DNA of 38,153 nucleotides from an uncultured Caulobacterales bacterium (GCA_903837135.1 CAILTK010000073.1:1-38153); one strand, 5' to 3'; shown: positions 7,657 to 16,963, numbered from the stretch's first letter. The notes: generated by a model from the letters alone, not told the origin. Made by a program: numbers and translations.

Positions 7657-8951
7657 GCCTGGACACGGGCCCGCCGGGTCCGGAGCCGGGCCAGGCGCAC
7701 CCCTCGGCGGCCTACAGTCCGCGCCGGCGCGCCTTCATGCTGTTCGTGCTCTTCCTGGTGTCCACCTCGAGCTACCTCGACCGGAACATGCTCAGCGTCG
7801 CGCTGGAACCGATCAAGGCCGAGTTCCATACCAGCGACAGCATGCTCGGTCTCCTGAGCGGCGCCTCCTTCGCCCTGCTCTACGTCACCTTGGGCATACC
7901 CGTCGCCCGGTGGGCGGACCGGGGCGACCGAAAGCTGATCATCACCGGCGCCCTGGCGATCTGGAGCGCGATGACGGTCGTCTGCGGTCTCACGGCCAGC
8001 TTCTTGCAACTGGTGCTCGCCCGCATCGGCGTCGGCGCCGGGGAGGCGGGCGCCATGGCGCCGGCCCAGAGCCTGCTGGCCGACTATTTTCCGCCCCGCC
8101 AGCGGGGGCGGGCCATTTCCTTCTTCATGCTATCCGTCACCGCCGGCAATTTTCTCGGCCTGTCCGGCGGCGGGTGGCTGAGCCAGGCCTTCGGCTGGCG
8201 CGTGATGTTCCTCGCGGTGGGCGCGCCGGGCCTGCTGCTGGCGCCCCTGGTCTTCACCGCCCTGAAGGAGCCGCGCGTCTCCGCGCCGCCGGTCGCCCGG
8301 ACTGAGACGCTTGGGGCGACGCTTCGCGCGCTGTGGGCCAAGCCGGCCTACGTGATGGCGGTGGCGGCCATGGCCCTGTTCTTCGGGGTCGCCTACGGGC
8401 CGCTCGCCTTCGTCGTCCCTTTCATGATCCGCGTGCACGGCCTCAAGGTCGGCGAGGCGGGCGCGGCCTACGGCCTGTGCACCGCGGTCGGCGGGCTGGC
8501 GGGCAGCCTGATCGGCGGGCTGCTGACCGACCGTCTTTCGGCTCTGGACCTTCGGTGGCTGGCCTGGATCCCGGCCATGGGCGTGGCGGCCATCTGCGCG
8601 CTCTATCAGTGCGCCTTCCTGACCCCTTCGCCGGCGGCGATGATCGGCCTGCTGTTTTTCGGCAGCGTCGCCACAGGGGCGGCCTATCCGCCGATGTACG
8701 CCCTGCTGCACGCGGTCTGCGGGTCCGCCCGTCGCGTCGTGGCGATCGCCGCGGCCCTGTTCGTGGCCAACCTGGTGGGCTTCGGCCTCGGACCGCTGTC
8801 GGTGGGACTCGTCAGCGACCTGGTCGCACGAACGCTGGGAGGCGCGGCCGGACTGACGGCCGCGCTCGTCCTCGTCTCCGCCGCCCTCATCCCCGCCGGC
8901 CTGCTGTTCGTCGGCGCGGCGGCGCGCGTTCGCGCCGATCTGGAGGCCTGA
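7653..8951 (+). CDS. Major facilitator superfamily transporter
   Basis: A 432-residue inner-membrane carrier with about 12 predicted membrane segments. The first begins near residue 25 (FMLFVLFLVSTSSYLDRNML) and includes the Asp-Arg pair typical of the anion:cation symporter and spinster-like groups. The cytoplasmic loop 2-3 motif ARWADRGDRKLI is the MFS motif A. The GTG at 7653 gives a short soluble N-terminus and overlaps the preceding hydrolase stop by four bases. Placed between two hydrolase genes and ahead of an acyl-CoA ligase, it most likely moves the substrate or a cleavage product (probably an organic acid) across the inner membrane. Direction of transport cannot be read from sequence. 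Confidence 0.9.
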   Translation: MSLDTGPPGPEPGQAHPSAAYSPRRRAFMLFVLFLVSTSSYLDRNMLSVALEPIKAEFHTSDSMLGLLSGASFALLYVTLGIPVARWADRGDRKLIITGALAIWSAMTVVCGLTASFLQLVLARIGVGAGEAGAMAPAQSLLADYFPPRQRGRAISFFMLSVTAGNFLGLSGGGWLSQAFGWRVMFLAVGAPGLLLAPLVFTALKEPRVSAPPVARTETLGATLRALWAKPAYVMAVAAMALFFGVAYGPLAFVVPFMIRVHGLKVGEAGAAYGLCTAVGGLAGSLIGGLLTDRLSALDLRWLAWIPAMGVAAICALYQCAFLTPSPAAMIGLLFFGSVATGAAYPPMYALLHAVCGSARRVVAIAAALFVANLVGFGLGPLSVGLVSDLVARTLGGAAGLTAALVLVSAALIPAGLLFVGAAARVRADLEA

Positions 8952-8958
8952 GGACGGC

Positions 8959-10605
8959 ATGGACGCGGACCGGCGGGACAGGGGCGAGGAGGTCGAGGTC
9001 GTGACGCCGTGCGGCGTTCTGGTCGGCGAACGCGCGCCGGATGGCCAGACCGTCAGCTTCAAGGGCATAGCCTACGCGCAGCCGCCGGTCGGCGCATTGC
9101 GCTGGCGCCGGCCGGCGCCCGCGCCCGCCTGGACGGGGCGGCGGCAGGCCAAGGCCTTCGGTCCCGCCGCCATGCAACCAAGGCTGCCCGACGACGCCTT
9201 CTACGCCGACACCCCGACCTCGATGAGCGAGGACTGCCTCAGCCTCAACGTGTGGGCCCCGGCGATGGCGGAGCAAGCGCCGGTGATCGTGTGGCTTCAC
9301 GGCGGCGCCCTGGTGTTCGGCTCGGGCGGCAATCCGCGTTATGACGGCGCCCGGCTGGCCCGGCTCGGCGTCGTCGTGGTGACGATCAACTACCGGCTCG
9401 GCGTGTTCGGCTACTTCGCCCACCCCGAGCTCAGCAACGAGTCGCAGGAGGGCGTTTCCGGTAACTATGGGACGCTCGACCAGATCGAGGCGTTGCGGTG
9501 GGTTCGCCAGAACATCGCTGCGTTCGGCGGAGACCCGGACACGGTCACCCTCATGGGCCAATCGGCCGGTGGCTTGAGCGTCGCCCACCTGATGGCCAGT
9601 CCGCTGTCGCGGGGCCTGTTCCATCGCGCCATCGCCATGAGCGCCCACCTGCCGGCCATGCCCGCGCTGACGGCGTCCGTCCTGGGTCAGCCGTCGGCGG
9701 AGGCGATCGGCATGGACTTCGGCGCGAAGTCCGGAGCCGCCAGTCTGGAGGCGCTGCGCGCCCTGCCGGCGCAGGCGCTGCTTGAGGCCGCGGCTGAAAC
9801 CGGGTTCGTTCCCGAGGGCGCCGTCGACGGCTGGGTGCATCCGGCGCAGATCTTCGACACCTTCGCCGCCGGCGGCCAGGCCAGGGTTCCCCTGATCGTC
9901 GGCTTCACCAGCGATGAGACGCGCAGCTTCGGTGGCCTCGGGTTTCTGCCCCAGGCGCCCGATAGCCCGGCCACCTATGCGGCCCTGGTCCGGCGCCTCT
10001 ACCAAGACCTCGCCGCCCGGTATCTAGCGCAGTATCCCGCCCGATACCCCGGCCGCGCCCTGCACGCCGCGGTGAGGGACGGCGTCTACGGTCGCGCGGC
10101 CTTAAGGTTCGCCGGCGACCACGCCGCCAGCGGCGCGCCGACCTATCTCTACGCCTTCCAGCACGTCTATCCGTCCGCGGAGGAGCGGGGCCTGGGCGCC
10201 TTCCACTCCTGCGACGTGCCCTTCGTGTTCGGCAATGTGGGCCCCGCCGCCGTCGCGCCGCGAAACTGGCCCAGCCCGCCACGGCGAGCGGACGACGTGG
10301 CGCTATCCGACGCGGTCATGGCCTACTGGACCGCCTTCGCACGGGACGGGCGGCCCGACGCCCCCGGGCTTCCCGCCTGGACGGCCTGCGCGTCGCCATC
10401 GGGCGACTACATGGCCTTCGTCGACGGCCGGGCGCGCCCATCGCGCCATGTGCAGCCCGGCATGTTCGAGCTGCAGGAGGACATCGTCGCCCGGCGCCGC
10501 GCCGCCGGTCTGGCCTGGTGGCGATGGGAAAACATCGGCCTTTGTCTGCAGGGCGTGAACACGCCGTGTCAAGCGGCGCAAGCGAAGAAGGAGATCAAGC
10601 CCTGA
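8959..10605 (+). CDS. Type-B carboxylesterase
   Basis: A 548-residue carboxylesterase of the acetylcholinesterase-like type. Visible features in order: FKGIAYAQPPVGALRW at about 34-49, EDCLSLNVWAP at 91-101, the oxyanion HGGA at 114-117, the nucleophile elbow GQSAGG with Ser202, the acid Glu320 (SDET) and the base His416 (FHSCDVPFVFGN). No signal peptide is evident, so it is probably cytoplasmic, unlike many family members. The ATG is 7 bases after the MFS stop, and its own stop overlaps the ligase ATG (TGATG). Within this operon it would hydrolyse a second ester bond or a bulky ester, leaving a free acid for the ligase. Confidence 0.93.
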   Translation: MDADRRDRGEEVEVVTPCGVLVGERAPDGQTVSFKGIAYAQPPVGALRWRRPAPAPAWTGRRQAKAFGPAAMQPRLPDDAFYADTPTSMSEDCLSLNVWAPAMAEQAPVIVWLHGGALVFGSGGNPRYDGARLARLGVVVVTINYRLGVFGYFAHPELSNESQEGVSGNYGTLDQIEALRWVRQNIAAFGGDPDTVTLMGQSAGGLSVAHLMASPLSRGLFHRAIAMSAHLPAMPALTASVLGQPSAEAIGMDFGAKSGAASLEALRALPAQALLEAAAETGFVPEGAVDGWVHPAQIFDTFAAGGQARVPLIVGFTSDETRSFGGLGFLPQAPDSPATYAALVRRLYQDLAARYLAQYPARYPGRALHAAVRDGVYGRAALRFAGDHAASGAPTYLYAFQHVYPSAEERGLGAFHSCDVPFVFGNVGPAAVAPRNWPSPPRRADDVALSDAVMAYWTAFARDGRPDAPGLPAWTACASPSGDYMAFVDGRARPSRHVQPGMFELQEDIVARRRAAGLAWWRWENIGLCLQGVNTPCQAAQAKKEIKP

Positions 10606-12158
10606 TGACCGCAGAGGAGCTTCTGCAGCGCGACTTTGGCGTGCTGCCCGCGCTGATCGCCGCCCACGCCGCGGCAAGACCCGACGCGACCGCCGTGATC
10701 GACGGCGAGCGGCGCGCCAGCTATGGCGAGCTCGACGCCATGATGGACCGGGTGGCGGCGGGCCTGCAGCGGGACGGTGTGAAGCCGACCGAGGCGATCG
10801 CCATCTGCGGCCTGCCCTCGCTGGATTATCTGGCCGTCTTTCTCGGCGCGCTGCGGGCCGGAGTGGCGGTCTCGCCGCTCGCGCCATCCTCGACGCCCGA
10901 GCAGCTGATCATGATGCTGACCGACTGCTCGGCCGCGCTCTTCTTCATCGACGACGCCGTCAGCGAACTTCTGGCGCCGGTGGCCGACCGGATCACGGCG
11001 CGCCGGATTGCGCTCGAACGCCCTTCGGCGGGCGAGCCCCTAGCCGCCTGGCTGCCGCCCGAGGGGAGCCGGCCCGAGCCGGTGGCGATCCAGCCCACCT
11101 GGCCCTTCAACATCATCTACTCCTCCGGCACGACCGGTACGCCCAAGGGCATCGTACAGAGCCACGCCTTCCGCTGGCCGCCCATCGTCCGCGGCGCGGT
11201 CATGCGGTACGGTCCGAACGCGGTGACGATGATCTCCACGCCGCTCTACTCGAACACCACCCTGGCGGCGGTCTTGCCGACCCTCGGCAATGGCGGATCG
11301 CTGGTGCTGATGAGAAGGTTCGACGCGCTGGGGTTCCTGGAGCTGGCCCAGAGACATCGCGCGACCCACGCCATGCTCGTGCCGGTGCAGTACCGGCGCA
11401 TCATGGCGCTGCCCGAGTTCGAACACTTCGACCTGTCGTCTTTCGTGATGAAGTTCGGCACCTCCGCGCCCTTCGCGGCAGAGCTGAAGGCCGATGTGCT
11501 GAAGCGGTGGCCGGGCGGCCTGGTGGAATACTACGCCATGACCGAGGGCGGCGGCGCCTTCGCTCTCTTTGCGCACGAGCATCCGGACAAGCTGCACACG
11601 GTGGGCCGTCCGGTCCCGGGCCACGACGTCCGCCTGATCGATGAGGACGGCAGGGAGGTCGAGGCGGGTGAGATCGGCGAGGTGGTCGGCCGATCGGCCG
11701 CCATGATGAGCGGCTACCACAACCAGCCGGAGAAGACCGCGGCGGCGGAGTGGTACAGTCCGGAGGGGCTGCGCTTCATACGCACGGGCGACGTCGGCCG
11801 CTTCGACGCGGACGGCTTTCTCACGCTGATGGACCGCAAGAAGGACATGATCATCTCCGGCGGCTTCAACATCTATCCAAGCGACATTGAGGCGGTGATC
11901 ACCCTGCATCCCGATGTGCTGGAAGCGGCGGTGGTCGGCGTTCCCTCCGAGGCCTGGGGCGAGACGCCGGTCGCCTTTGTGACGCCGCGAGCGGGACGGA
12001 TCATCGCGCTCGCCAACCTCGCCGACTTCGTCGCCAAACGTCTCGGCAAGACCCAGCGCCCCCAGGCCTATGAGATCGTCGAAAGCCTGCCCCGCTCGGC
12101 CATCGGGAAGGTGCTGAAGCGTGAACTCCGCGCCGGCTTCACCGGGAAGGTGAGCTGA
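10605..12158 (+). CDS. AMP-dependent acyl-CoA ligase
   Basis: A 517-residue member of the ANL (adenylate-forming) superfamily. The P-loop-like motif YSSGTTGTPKG is at 172-182, the adenine-binding region YYAMTEGGG near 308, RTGDVGRFDADGF near 402 and the GGFNIYPSDIE hinge near 420. The C-terminal catalytic Lys is Lys502 (RSAIGKVLK). It would activate a carboxylic acid with ATP and CoA. The start ATG overlaps the stop of the carboxylesterase gene, so it is the last enzyme of the rightward arm. The gene is complete; a decayed regulator remnant starts 30 bases after its stop, in the same frame. Acid specificity (aryl, medium-chain or branched) cannot be told from the motifs. Confidence 0.93.
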   Translation: MTAEELLQRDFGVLPALIAAHAAARPDATAVIDGERRASYGELDAMMDRVAAGLQRDGVKPTEAIAICGLPSLDYLAVFLGALRAGVAVSPLAPSSTPEQLIMMLTDCSAALFFIDDAVSELLAPVADRITARRIALERPSAGEPLAAWLPPEGSRPEPVAIQPTWPFNIIYSSGTTGTPKGIVQSHAFRWPPIVRGAVMRYGPNAVTMISTPLYSNTTLAAVLPTLGNGGSLVLMRRFDALGFLELAQRHRATHAMLVPVQYRRIMALPEFEHFDLSSFVMKFGTSAPFAAELKADVLKRWPGGLVEYYAMTEGGGAFALFAHEHPDKLHTVGRPVPGHDVRLIDEDGREVEAGEIGEVVGRSAAMMSGYHNQPEKTAAAEWYSPEGLRFIRTGDVGRFDADGFLTLMDRKKDMIISGGFNIYPSDIEAVITLHPDVLEAAVVGVPSEAWGETPVAFVTPRAGRIIALANLADFVAKRLGKTQRPQAYEIVESLPRSAIGKVLKRELRAGFTGKVS

Positions 12159-12188
12159 CCCCGCCGTCCCGGCAAGGCGGCCGGCAGG

Positions 12189-12722
12189 ATGCTTGCCGCC
12201 GTTGCTCTCGCCCACACCGAGCGCGGGGAGGCGGGCCTGCGCGCCCTGCTCAAATCACTCCACGCCGTGGAGACCGTGATCGACGATCTGCCTGGGAGGA
12301 GTTGGCGGTTCTCGTCAGAGGATCGCCGCGTATGGGTCAACAAGGTCCAATCCAGCGACACCCGCGCGTTCCAGATCGCCTATCAGTTGGCGGTCCTGCC
12401 AATTCCGGCGCGAGATCGAGGAGAACCGGCGCGGAGCGCGTTCAGGATTGCGGAAGCCAGGGACGTCTGCCACGCGGGCGCGCTGGTCTATGCGGACGGT
12501 CTCGACCTCCGGGGACCCGCCGCGAAGGTCGGCGTCGGTTGCCGGATCTGCGAACGCAACGACTGCGCGCAGCGCGCCTATCCCCCTGTGAATCCCACGG
12601 CCGGAGACCGCCGGAACCCGTTGCGACGCCCACGCCTCCGCCTCCCGGTCACACCGCTCCACCGGGCGTACGCGCCGCCGCGCCCGTCACCGACCGGTGA
12701 ACCACCTGTTCCAAGAGAGTGA
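12189..12722 (+). pseudogene. Remnant of an ScfR/RamB-type short-chain acyl regulator
   Basis: The translated frame keeps two pieces of an XRE-family regulator with the DUF2083/ScfR C-terminal domain. Residues about 24-70 match the middle segment (HAVETVIDDLP through FQIAYQLAVL). Residues 91-135 match the extreme C-terminus, including ARDVCHAGALVYADGLDL and the Cys-rich VGCRICERNDCAQRAYPPV. The N-terminal helix-turn-helix is absent, and roughly 150-180 residues that normally separate the two pieces are missing. The frame then runs on into the 3' end of the convergent DUF885 gene. Intact members control acetate/propionate and methylcitrate metabolism. A functional small protein is possible but unlikely. 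Confidence 0.65.
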
Positions 12723-14502
12723 TCGGCATGTTGCCGTTCTCGACGATGGCGTCGTCGAACTGACGCAGGTCGAACCGAGCGCCCAATCCAGCCCTGGCTT
12801 GATTTCGCAGCCGGTTGATCTCGTTGTGACCGGCCTTGTATCCACACCCTTGCCCCGGCCACGACGCGAAGCGCTGGATCTCCCTCACGAGCCGACTGCT
12901 TTGCTGTCCTGTCGCCTCTGTAAACCAGTTGAGCGCCTGATCGAAACTCCAGCGTTTGGCGTGAATTCCGGTGTCGATCACCAATCTACTGGCGTGCAGA
13001 CTGGCCGACTGCAGGTAACCAATCCTGCCCAATGGGTCGCCCTCGTACGCGCCAAGTTCGTCCCCCAGCTGTTCGGCGTAAAGCGCCCACCCTTCGGAGT
13101 AGGCGTTGAACGCCATGATCGACCGGATCATCGGCAAGGTCTTGCTGTACTCGCCCTGCCAGATGTGACCGGGCACGCCTTCGTGATAGCAGATCGTCGG
13201 GAGGGCGTAGCGCGGCCACACGCTCGTATCCTTGAGATTGATAGCGTAGATTCCGGGCCTGCGGCCGTCTATCGAACCCGGCGCGCCATAGCCGCTGCCC
13301 GCGCCGTCCTCGATTTCGGGAGGCACCCGCTCGATGACCAGATTTGCGGATACGAGGTGGGCGAACGCTCGCGGCAGCCTTGTGCGCATGTCCGCGATGC
13401 GATCGTTGCAGTAGGCCAGGATCGCGGCGCGCCCGGCGTCGTCATCCGAGAACACAAGGTCAGGCCGCCGCGAGAGCGCGGCAAGCCGCTCGCCGACAGA
13501 CCCCTGGCTCATGCCTTGCGCTCTCAGCAGAACGTCCAACTCGGCGTTCAGGGCCCGGCTCTGCTCCATGCCGATCCGGTGGAGCTCCTCCGGCGTCCGG
13601 GTGGTGGTGGTGTTGGCCTTGAGCAGCCAGTTATAACAGGCCTCCCCGTCGGGTATCTTCCACACGCCGGGAACATCGCTCGCCGCAGACCGCGATGCGC
13701 CGAAGATACCGATTTGCCGGCCCAGAGCCGGAACGATTGCGTCCGTGCAGATCCGTTGCGCGCGCTCGGCGTAGGTGGATGGCAGTCCCGCGGCGGCGCA
13801 TTTGTGAGCGAAGCCTTCAACGATCTTCCACTGCCCCACCGGCTGAGTCCTGGACGTCGTCAGCTGTCGCACGGCGATGTCCATATTGAAGCCCGGCAGG
13901 ATCGCGCCTTTTGACTGATCCTCTGAAAGGCGTTCACTCTCGTCGTTGAGCGCCGCGCCGTAGGCCTCGAGGCGGGACAGGTAGGCGTCCGCTTCAGCGG
14001 CGTCGGCCACGCTCTGGCGCACCAGCGCGGCCGATAGATCCAGGTAGGCGCCGGTATTCTGCGACACCACATAGGGCGTGCTGCGATAGTTCATGACGCC
14101 GTCGAGGGTGGCGACATGGCCGACGCGCATGGTTCTCCAGCCCTCATGGGCGATCTCATGCGCGGCGCGGCAGACATCCAGGTTCAGGGCGACGGAGGGC
14201 GAGAGCCTCGACCGATCCAACGCCTTCAACTGGACCAGTCGCGTCTCGCAACGGAGGGCGCGGCGCCGTTCAGCCGTGCGGGAGCGATCGGAAAACCTGG
14301 ATTTCAGTATCGCGCGCGCGCCCTGGTCGGCGCCGAGATGCGCGGCGTTTTCCGGGACATCCGACAGAAGCTCCTCCGCGATGGCGTCGAGAAGAGCGGT
14401 CGCCTGGAGGTCTCCGATCCCGGCCGCATGGGACGGAGACTGGGCCGCCATCGAACCGAAGGCGGAAAGGCCGCAAAGCATTTCCCGACGTGTGGTGGGC
14501 AT
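12649..14502 (-). CDS. Tat-exported DUF885 (metallopeptidase-like) protein
   Basis: A 617-residue DUF885-family protein. The N-terminus (TRREMLCGLSAFGSMAA, ending in SHAAG) is a twin-arginine-type signal, so the mature protein is probably periplasmic. The zinc-peptidase signature HEGVPGH is at 440-446, with a downstream Glu at about 470 (YSEGWALY) as the likely third ligand. The C-terminal third (GQGCGYKAGHNEI) is typical of the family. Start ATG 14502 has AGGA upstream; an in-frame codon 42 bases earlier is rejected because it would put 14 residues before the Tat motif. It is monocistronic and convergent with the regulator remnant. The family is thought to be peptidases or dipeptidases, but few members have known substrates. 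Confidence 0.88.
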   Translation of the reverse strand: MPTTRREMLCGLSAFGSMAAQSPSHAAGIGDLQATALLDAIAEELLSDVPENAAHLGADQGARAILKSRFSDRSRTAERRRALRCETRLVQLKALDRSRLSPSVALNLDVCRAAHEIAHEGWRTMRVGHVATLDGVMNYRSTPYVVSQNTGAYLDLSAALVRQSVADAAEADAYLSRLEAYGAALNDESERLSEDQSKGAILPGFNMDIAVRQLTTSRTQPVGQWKIVEGFAHKCAAAGLPSTYAERAQRICTDAIVPALGRQIGIFGASRSAASDVPGVWKIPDGEACYNWLLKANTTTTRTPEELHRIGMEQSRALNAELDVLLRAQGMSQGSVGERLAALSRRPDLVFSDDDAGRAAILAYCNDRIADMRTRLPRAFAHLVSANLVIERVPPEIEDGAGSGYGAPGSIDGRRPGIYAINLKDTSVWPRYALPTICYHEGVPGHIWQGEYSKTLPMIRSIMAFNAYSEGWALYAEQLGDELGAYEGDPLGRIGYLQSASLHASRLVIDTGIHAKRWSFDQALNWFTEATGQQSSRLVREIQRFASWPGQGCGYKAGHNEINRLRNQARAGLGARFDLRQFDDAIVENGNMPITLLEQVVHRSVTGAAARTPGGAV

Positions 14503-14608
14503 TTTCAGGTCCTCGCCTATTCCCTGATCCAGGGCGCGCCGCACCCTCGGCGTTCATCAGCGCCTCTCGCCCGGCCGGCGAAACGGGCGGTTCGCCTTGC
14601 AACCCCGA

Positions 14609-15073
14609 TCATGGCGCGGGCGCGACACGGGTGGAGTGCAAGAATTCAATCCGCCACCGGCCCTCTTCGAACCGCAGAATCGCCGATTCCAGCCAGGTTC
14701 GCGGGATCGTTCCAGCGGCGGCGGTGACGGAGCCCACATTGACATAAGCGATCGTGGCGCGATCGCAGGTGATGTGGACATCCGGGTTCCTGACACTCCA
14801 GACATAGGTCTTCCCGGAGGCCTGGGTGTCGGCGATCAACTTGGGCAAAGCCGCGCCGTCGTAGCGTTTGCCGCCATCGAAGGCATAGAAATCGGACGTG
14901 AAGGACGCGCTCACCGCGGCGCTGTCGTGAGCCATCATCGCGCCGTAGGTGCCGCTCATCGCCGCGACCACCGACTTTGGATCGGCCGGCGGACACGTCC
15001 CGGCGCGCGCGAACGTCGCCGTCATCGCCAGAACCACAGCCGTCGCGACCATGACGCTTCGCACCGACCCCAT
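14609..15073 (-). CDS. Secreted NTF2-like (DUF4440/SnoaL-type) protein
   Basis: A small protein of 154 residues. A signal peptide is evident at about 1-24 (VMVATAVVLAMTATFARA). The mature part has the cone-like NTF2 fold pattern: an N-terminal helix with AMMAHDSAAVSASFTSDFYAFDGG, then beta strands ending in GRWRIEFLHS. A strong ribosome site, GGGGAGGAAG, precedes the ATG at 15073. It is divergent from the tannase-family gene and lies upstream of the DUF885 gene in the same direction, 106 bases away. Members are often ligand-binding proteins or simple enzymes of unknown role, and nothing here fixes one. Confidence 0.8.
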   Translation of the reverse strand: MGSVRSVMVATAVVLAMTATFARAGTCPPADPKSVVAAMSGTYGAMMAHDSAAVSASFTSDFYAFDGGKRYDGAALPKLIADTQASGKTYVWSVRNPDVHITCDRATIAYVNVGSVTAAAGTIPRTWLESAILRFEEGRWRIEFLHSTRVAPAP

Positions 15074-15136
15074 GCCGCTTCCTCCCCGATCCCGCTCCAA
15101 GGCTCGCTAGCTAAATTGGCGGCTTGTCATTCGCAA

Positions 15137-15151
15137 TGGATAATTTATCCA
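15137..15151. promoter_or_regulatory. 15-bp palindrome between divergent genes
   Basis: TGGATAATTTATCCA is a perfect inverted repeat around one central base, AT-rich in GC-rich surroundings. It lies 64 bases upstream of both the NTF2-like gene (leftward) and the tannase-family gene (rightward). That position suits an operator controlling both; the binding protein is unknown. Confidence 0.5.
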
Positions 15152-15214
15152 ATCAGTCGCGGCGCCGGTAAAGCCGGGCCAAGTGGTTCGCTAGCGCCTT
15201 GGGTTCGCCGTTCA

Positions 15215-16963
15215 ATGCGGGACGACATGGATAGAGTTGCGGCGCCCCCCGCGAGGAGCCACGCGCTCAGATCATCAGGCCTCGCGCCGGTGGTGGGGAT
15301 GCTGGCCCTGTCGCTGCATTCGATCGCCGCGGCCGAGCCTGCCGCGACGCCAGAGACCGCGGCGTTGACCTCGCGATGCGCAGCCCTCGGCGACCTTTCC
15401 ACGAACAATGGTAGGGTTTCCGGCGCCCTGCTGGTCGCGGCCGGGCTATATGATCCGCGCCGGCTTCCGCTTCCGGCCGACCACGGCGTCATGTCGGGCT
15501 ATCCGTTCGAAGCTCCATCGTTCTGCCGTGTCAGGGCCACTTTGACGCCGAGCGCCGACTCGGATGTCCGCATGGAGATCTGGCTGCCCGCGGTCGGCTG
15601 GAACGGCAAGTTCATGATGGTCGGCAACGGGGGCGGTCGCGGCGAGATATTCTATTCCTCGATGCCTGGCCCATTGAAGCGCGGTTACGCCGTGGCCTCC
15701 ACGGATACCGGCCACGCCGGCCGGGACCCGAAGTACAGGATCGGGCATCCGGAAAAGTGGACCGACTTCCTGTGGCGGGGCACGCACGAGACGGTGACCT
15801 TCAGCAAGCGAATAATCGAAGCCTTCTACGCAAGACCCCCTCGCTTTTCCTTCTTCGACGGATGCTCCGCCGGCGGCCGTCAGGGGCTCGTTGAAGTGCA
15901 AAAATTCCCCAGCGATTTTGACGGCGCGATCATCGGCGCGCCCGCGCGCGGGTGGGGACTTCAGATCCAAGCGCTTTGGGCGAACCGGGCGGCGTATCCG
16001 AATGGGCCTGCCGCTGTCATCGGCGACCGGGAGGAGGCGATCCTGCACGAGGCCGTGTTGGCTCAATGCGACGGCCTGGATGGTGTTCGGGATGACGAAA
16101 TTGCGGATCCAAGGCGCTGCGCCTTCGACCCCGCCAGCATCGCGTGCGCTGAGAACCGTTCGAGCGACTGCCTCACGCCCGAGCAGGTCGAAGCGGCCGA
16201 GAAGATCTACGCGCCCGCGCGGGACGCCCGCGACGGCGCGATCGTATCGCCAGGACTTCCCCCAGGCAGCGAGAAGACCTGGGGGCTCGTGATCGGAGCG
16301 CCCTCGGACGGACCGGTGCTGTCGAGCGCGTTCGGCGCGGGATGGTCCGCGCGCAGTTTCGATTTCGGCGCCGACATAGACCGGGTTTATAAGTCCGACC
16401 CTGAACTGGACGTCACAACCTCGTTCTCAGCCTTCAAAGCCCGCGGCGGAAAGATCATTCAATTCCACGGCTGGGCCGACCCGATGGTCCCAAGTGAAGA
16501 CAGCATAAACTTCTATGAAGCCGTGGCCGCCAAGCACGGCGGACTGGACGAGACGAGGACGTTTTACCGACTATTCATGACGCCGGGAATGGGACACTGC
16601 TCGGGCGGGTATGACGTCGACCAGTCCAGCACCAAGTGGATGGTCGCCCTTGAACAGTGGGTCGAACAGGGCGCTCCCCCCGCCAAAGTCGTGGCGACCC
16701 GCATCGTGGACGGTCCGGCGCCATGGATTCCGCAAAGGACCGAAGACTCGCTCGCCCGCCGTGGCGACCTGGGTGAGCGGCCGATCTGCGCCTATCCGGC
16801 GGCGGCGGTTTTCAAGGGGACGGGGTCGAGCGCGGTCGCCGAGAACTTCGAATGCAAGGTTTCGCCGCGCGGCGCGCGCGCCAGCCAGCGCACCTTGGCG
16901 GTCACGGCGCAGGACCAGCTCCTGCGCAGCGCCCGGCCCGGGCCTCGCCCTTGGCGACGTTGA
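15215..16963 (+). CDS. Tannase/feruloyl esterase-family hydrolase
   Basis: A 582-residue enzyme of the tannase family, an alpha/beta hydrolase with a large lid, probably cleaving aromatic-acid esters outside the cytoplasm. A hydrophobic signal segment lies around residues 22-40 (APVVGMLALSLHSIAAAEP). The family's CS-D-HC arrangement is visible: Cys217-Ser218 in GCSAGG, Asp422 in HGWADPMVP and His461-Cys462 in GMGHCSGG. The calcium-site region CDGLDGVRDDEI begins at 285. The start is uncertain: ATG 15215 or ATG 15227, both with weak ribosome sites. The open frame extends further upstream but only as an antisense shadow of the NTF2-like gene. Its position suggests release of phenolic acids such as ferulate or gallate, though the exact substrate is unknown. 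Confidence 0.9.
   Translation: MRDDMDRVAAPPARSHALRSSGLAPVVGMLALSLHSIAAAEPAATPETAALTSRCAALGDLSTNNGRVSGALLVAAGLYDPRRLPLPADHGVMSGYPFEAPSFCRVRATLTPSADSDVRMEIWLPAVGWNGKFMMVGNGGGRGEIFYSSMPGPLKRGYAVASTDTGHAGRDPKYRIGHPEKWTDFLWRGTHETVTFSKRIIEAFYARPPRFSFFDGCSAGGRQGLVEVQKFPSDFDGAIIGAPARGWGLQIQALWANRAAYPNGPAAVIGDREEAILHEAVLAQCDGLDGVRDDEIADPRRCAFDPASIACAENRSSDCLTPEQVEAAEKIYAPARDARDGAIVSPGLPPGSEKTWGLVIGAPSDGPVLSSAFGAGWSARSFDFGADIDRVYKSDPELDVTTSFSAFKARGGKIIQFHGWADPMVPSEDSINFYEAVAAKHGGLDETRTFYRLFMTPGMGHCSGGYDVDQSSTKWMVALEQWVEQGAPPAKVVATRIVDGPAPWIPQRTEDSLARRGDLGERPICAYPAAAVFKGTGSSAVAENFECKVSPRGARASQRTLAVTAQDQLLRSARPGPRPWRR

Noticed and set aside
14597-15214. N-terminal extension of the tannase-family frame
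   Set aside because: It is antisense to the NTF2-like gene, which has a strong ribosome site and signal peptide; tannase homology and the signal segment begin after 15215.
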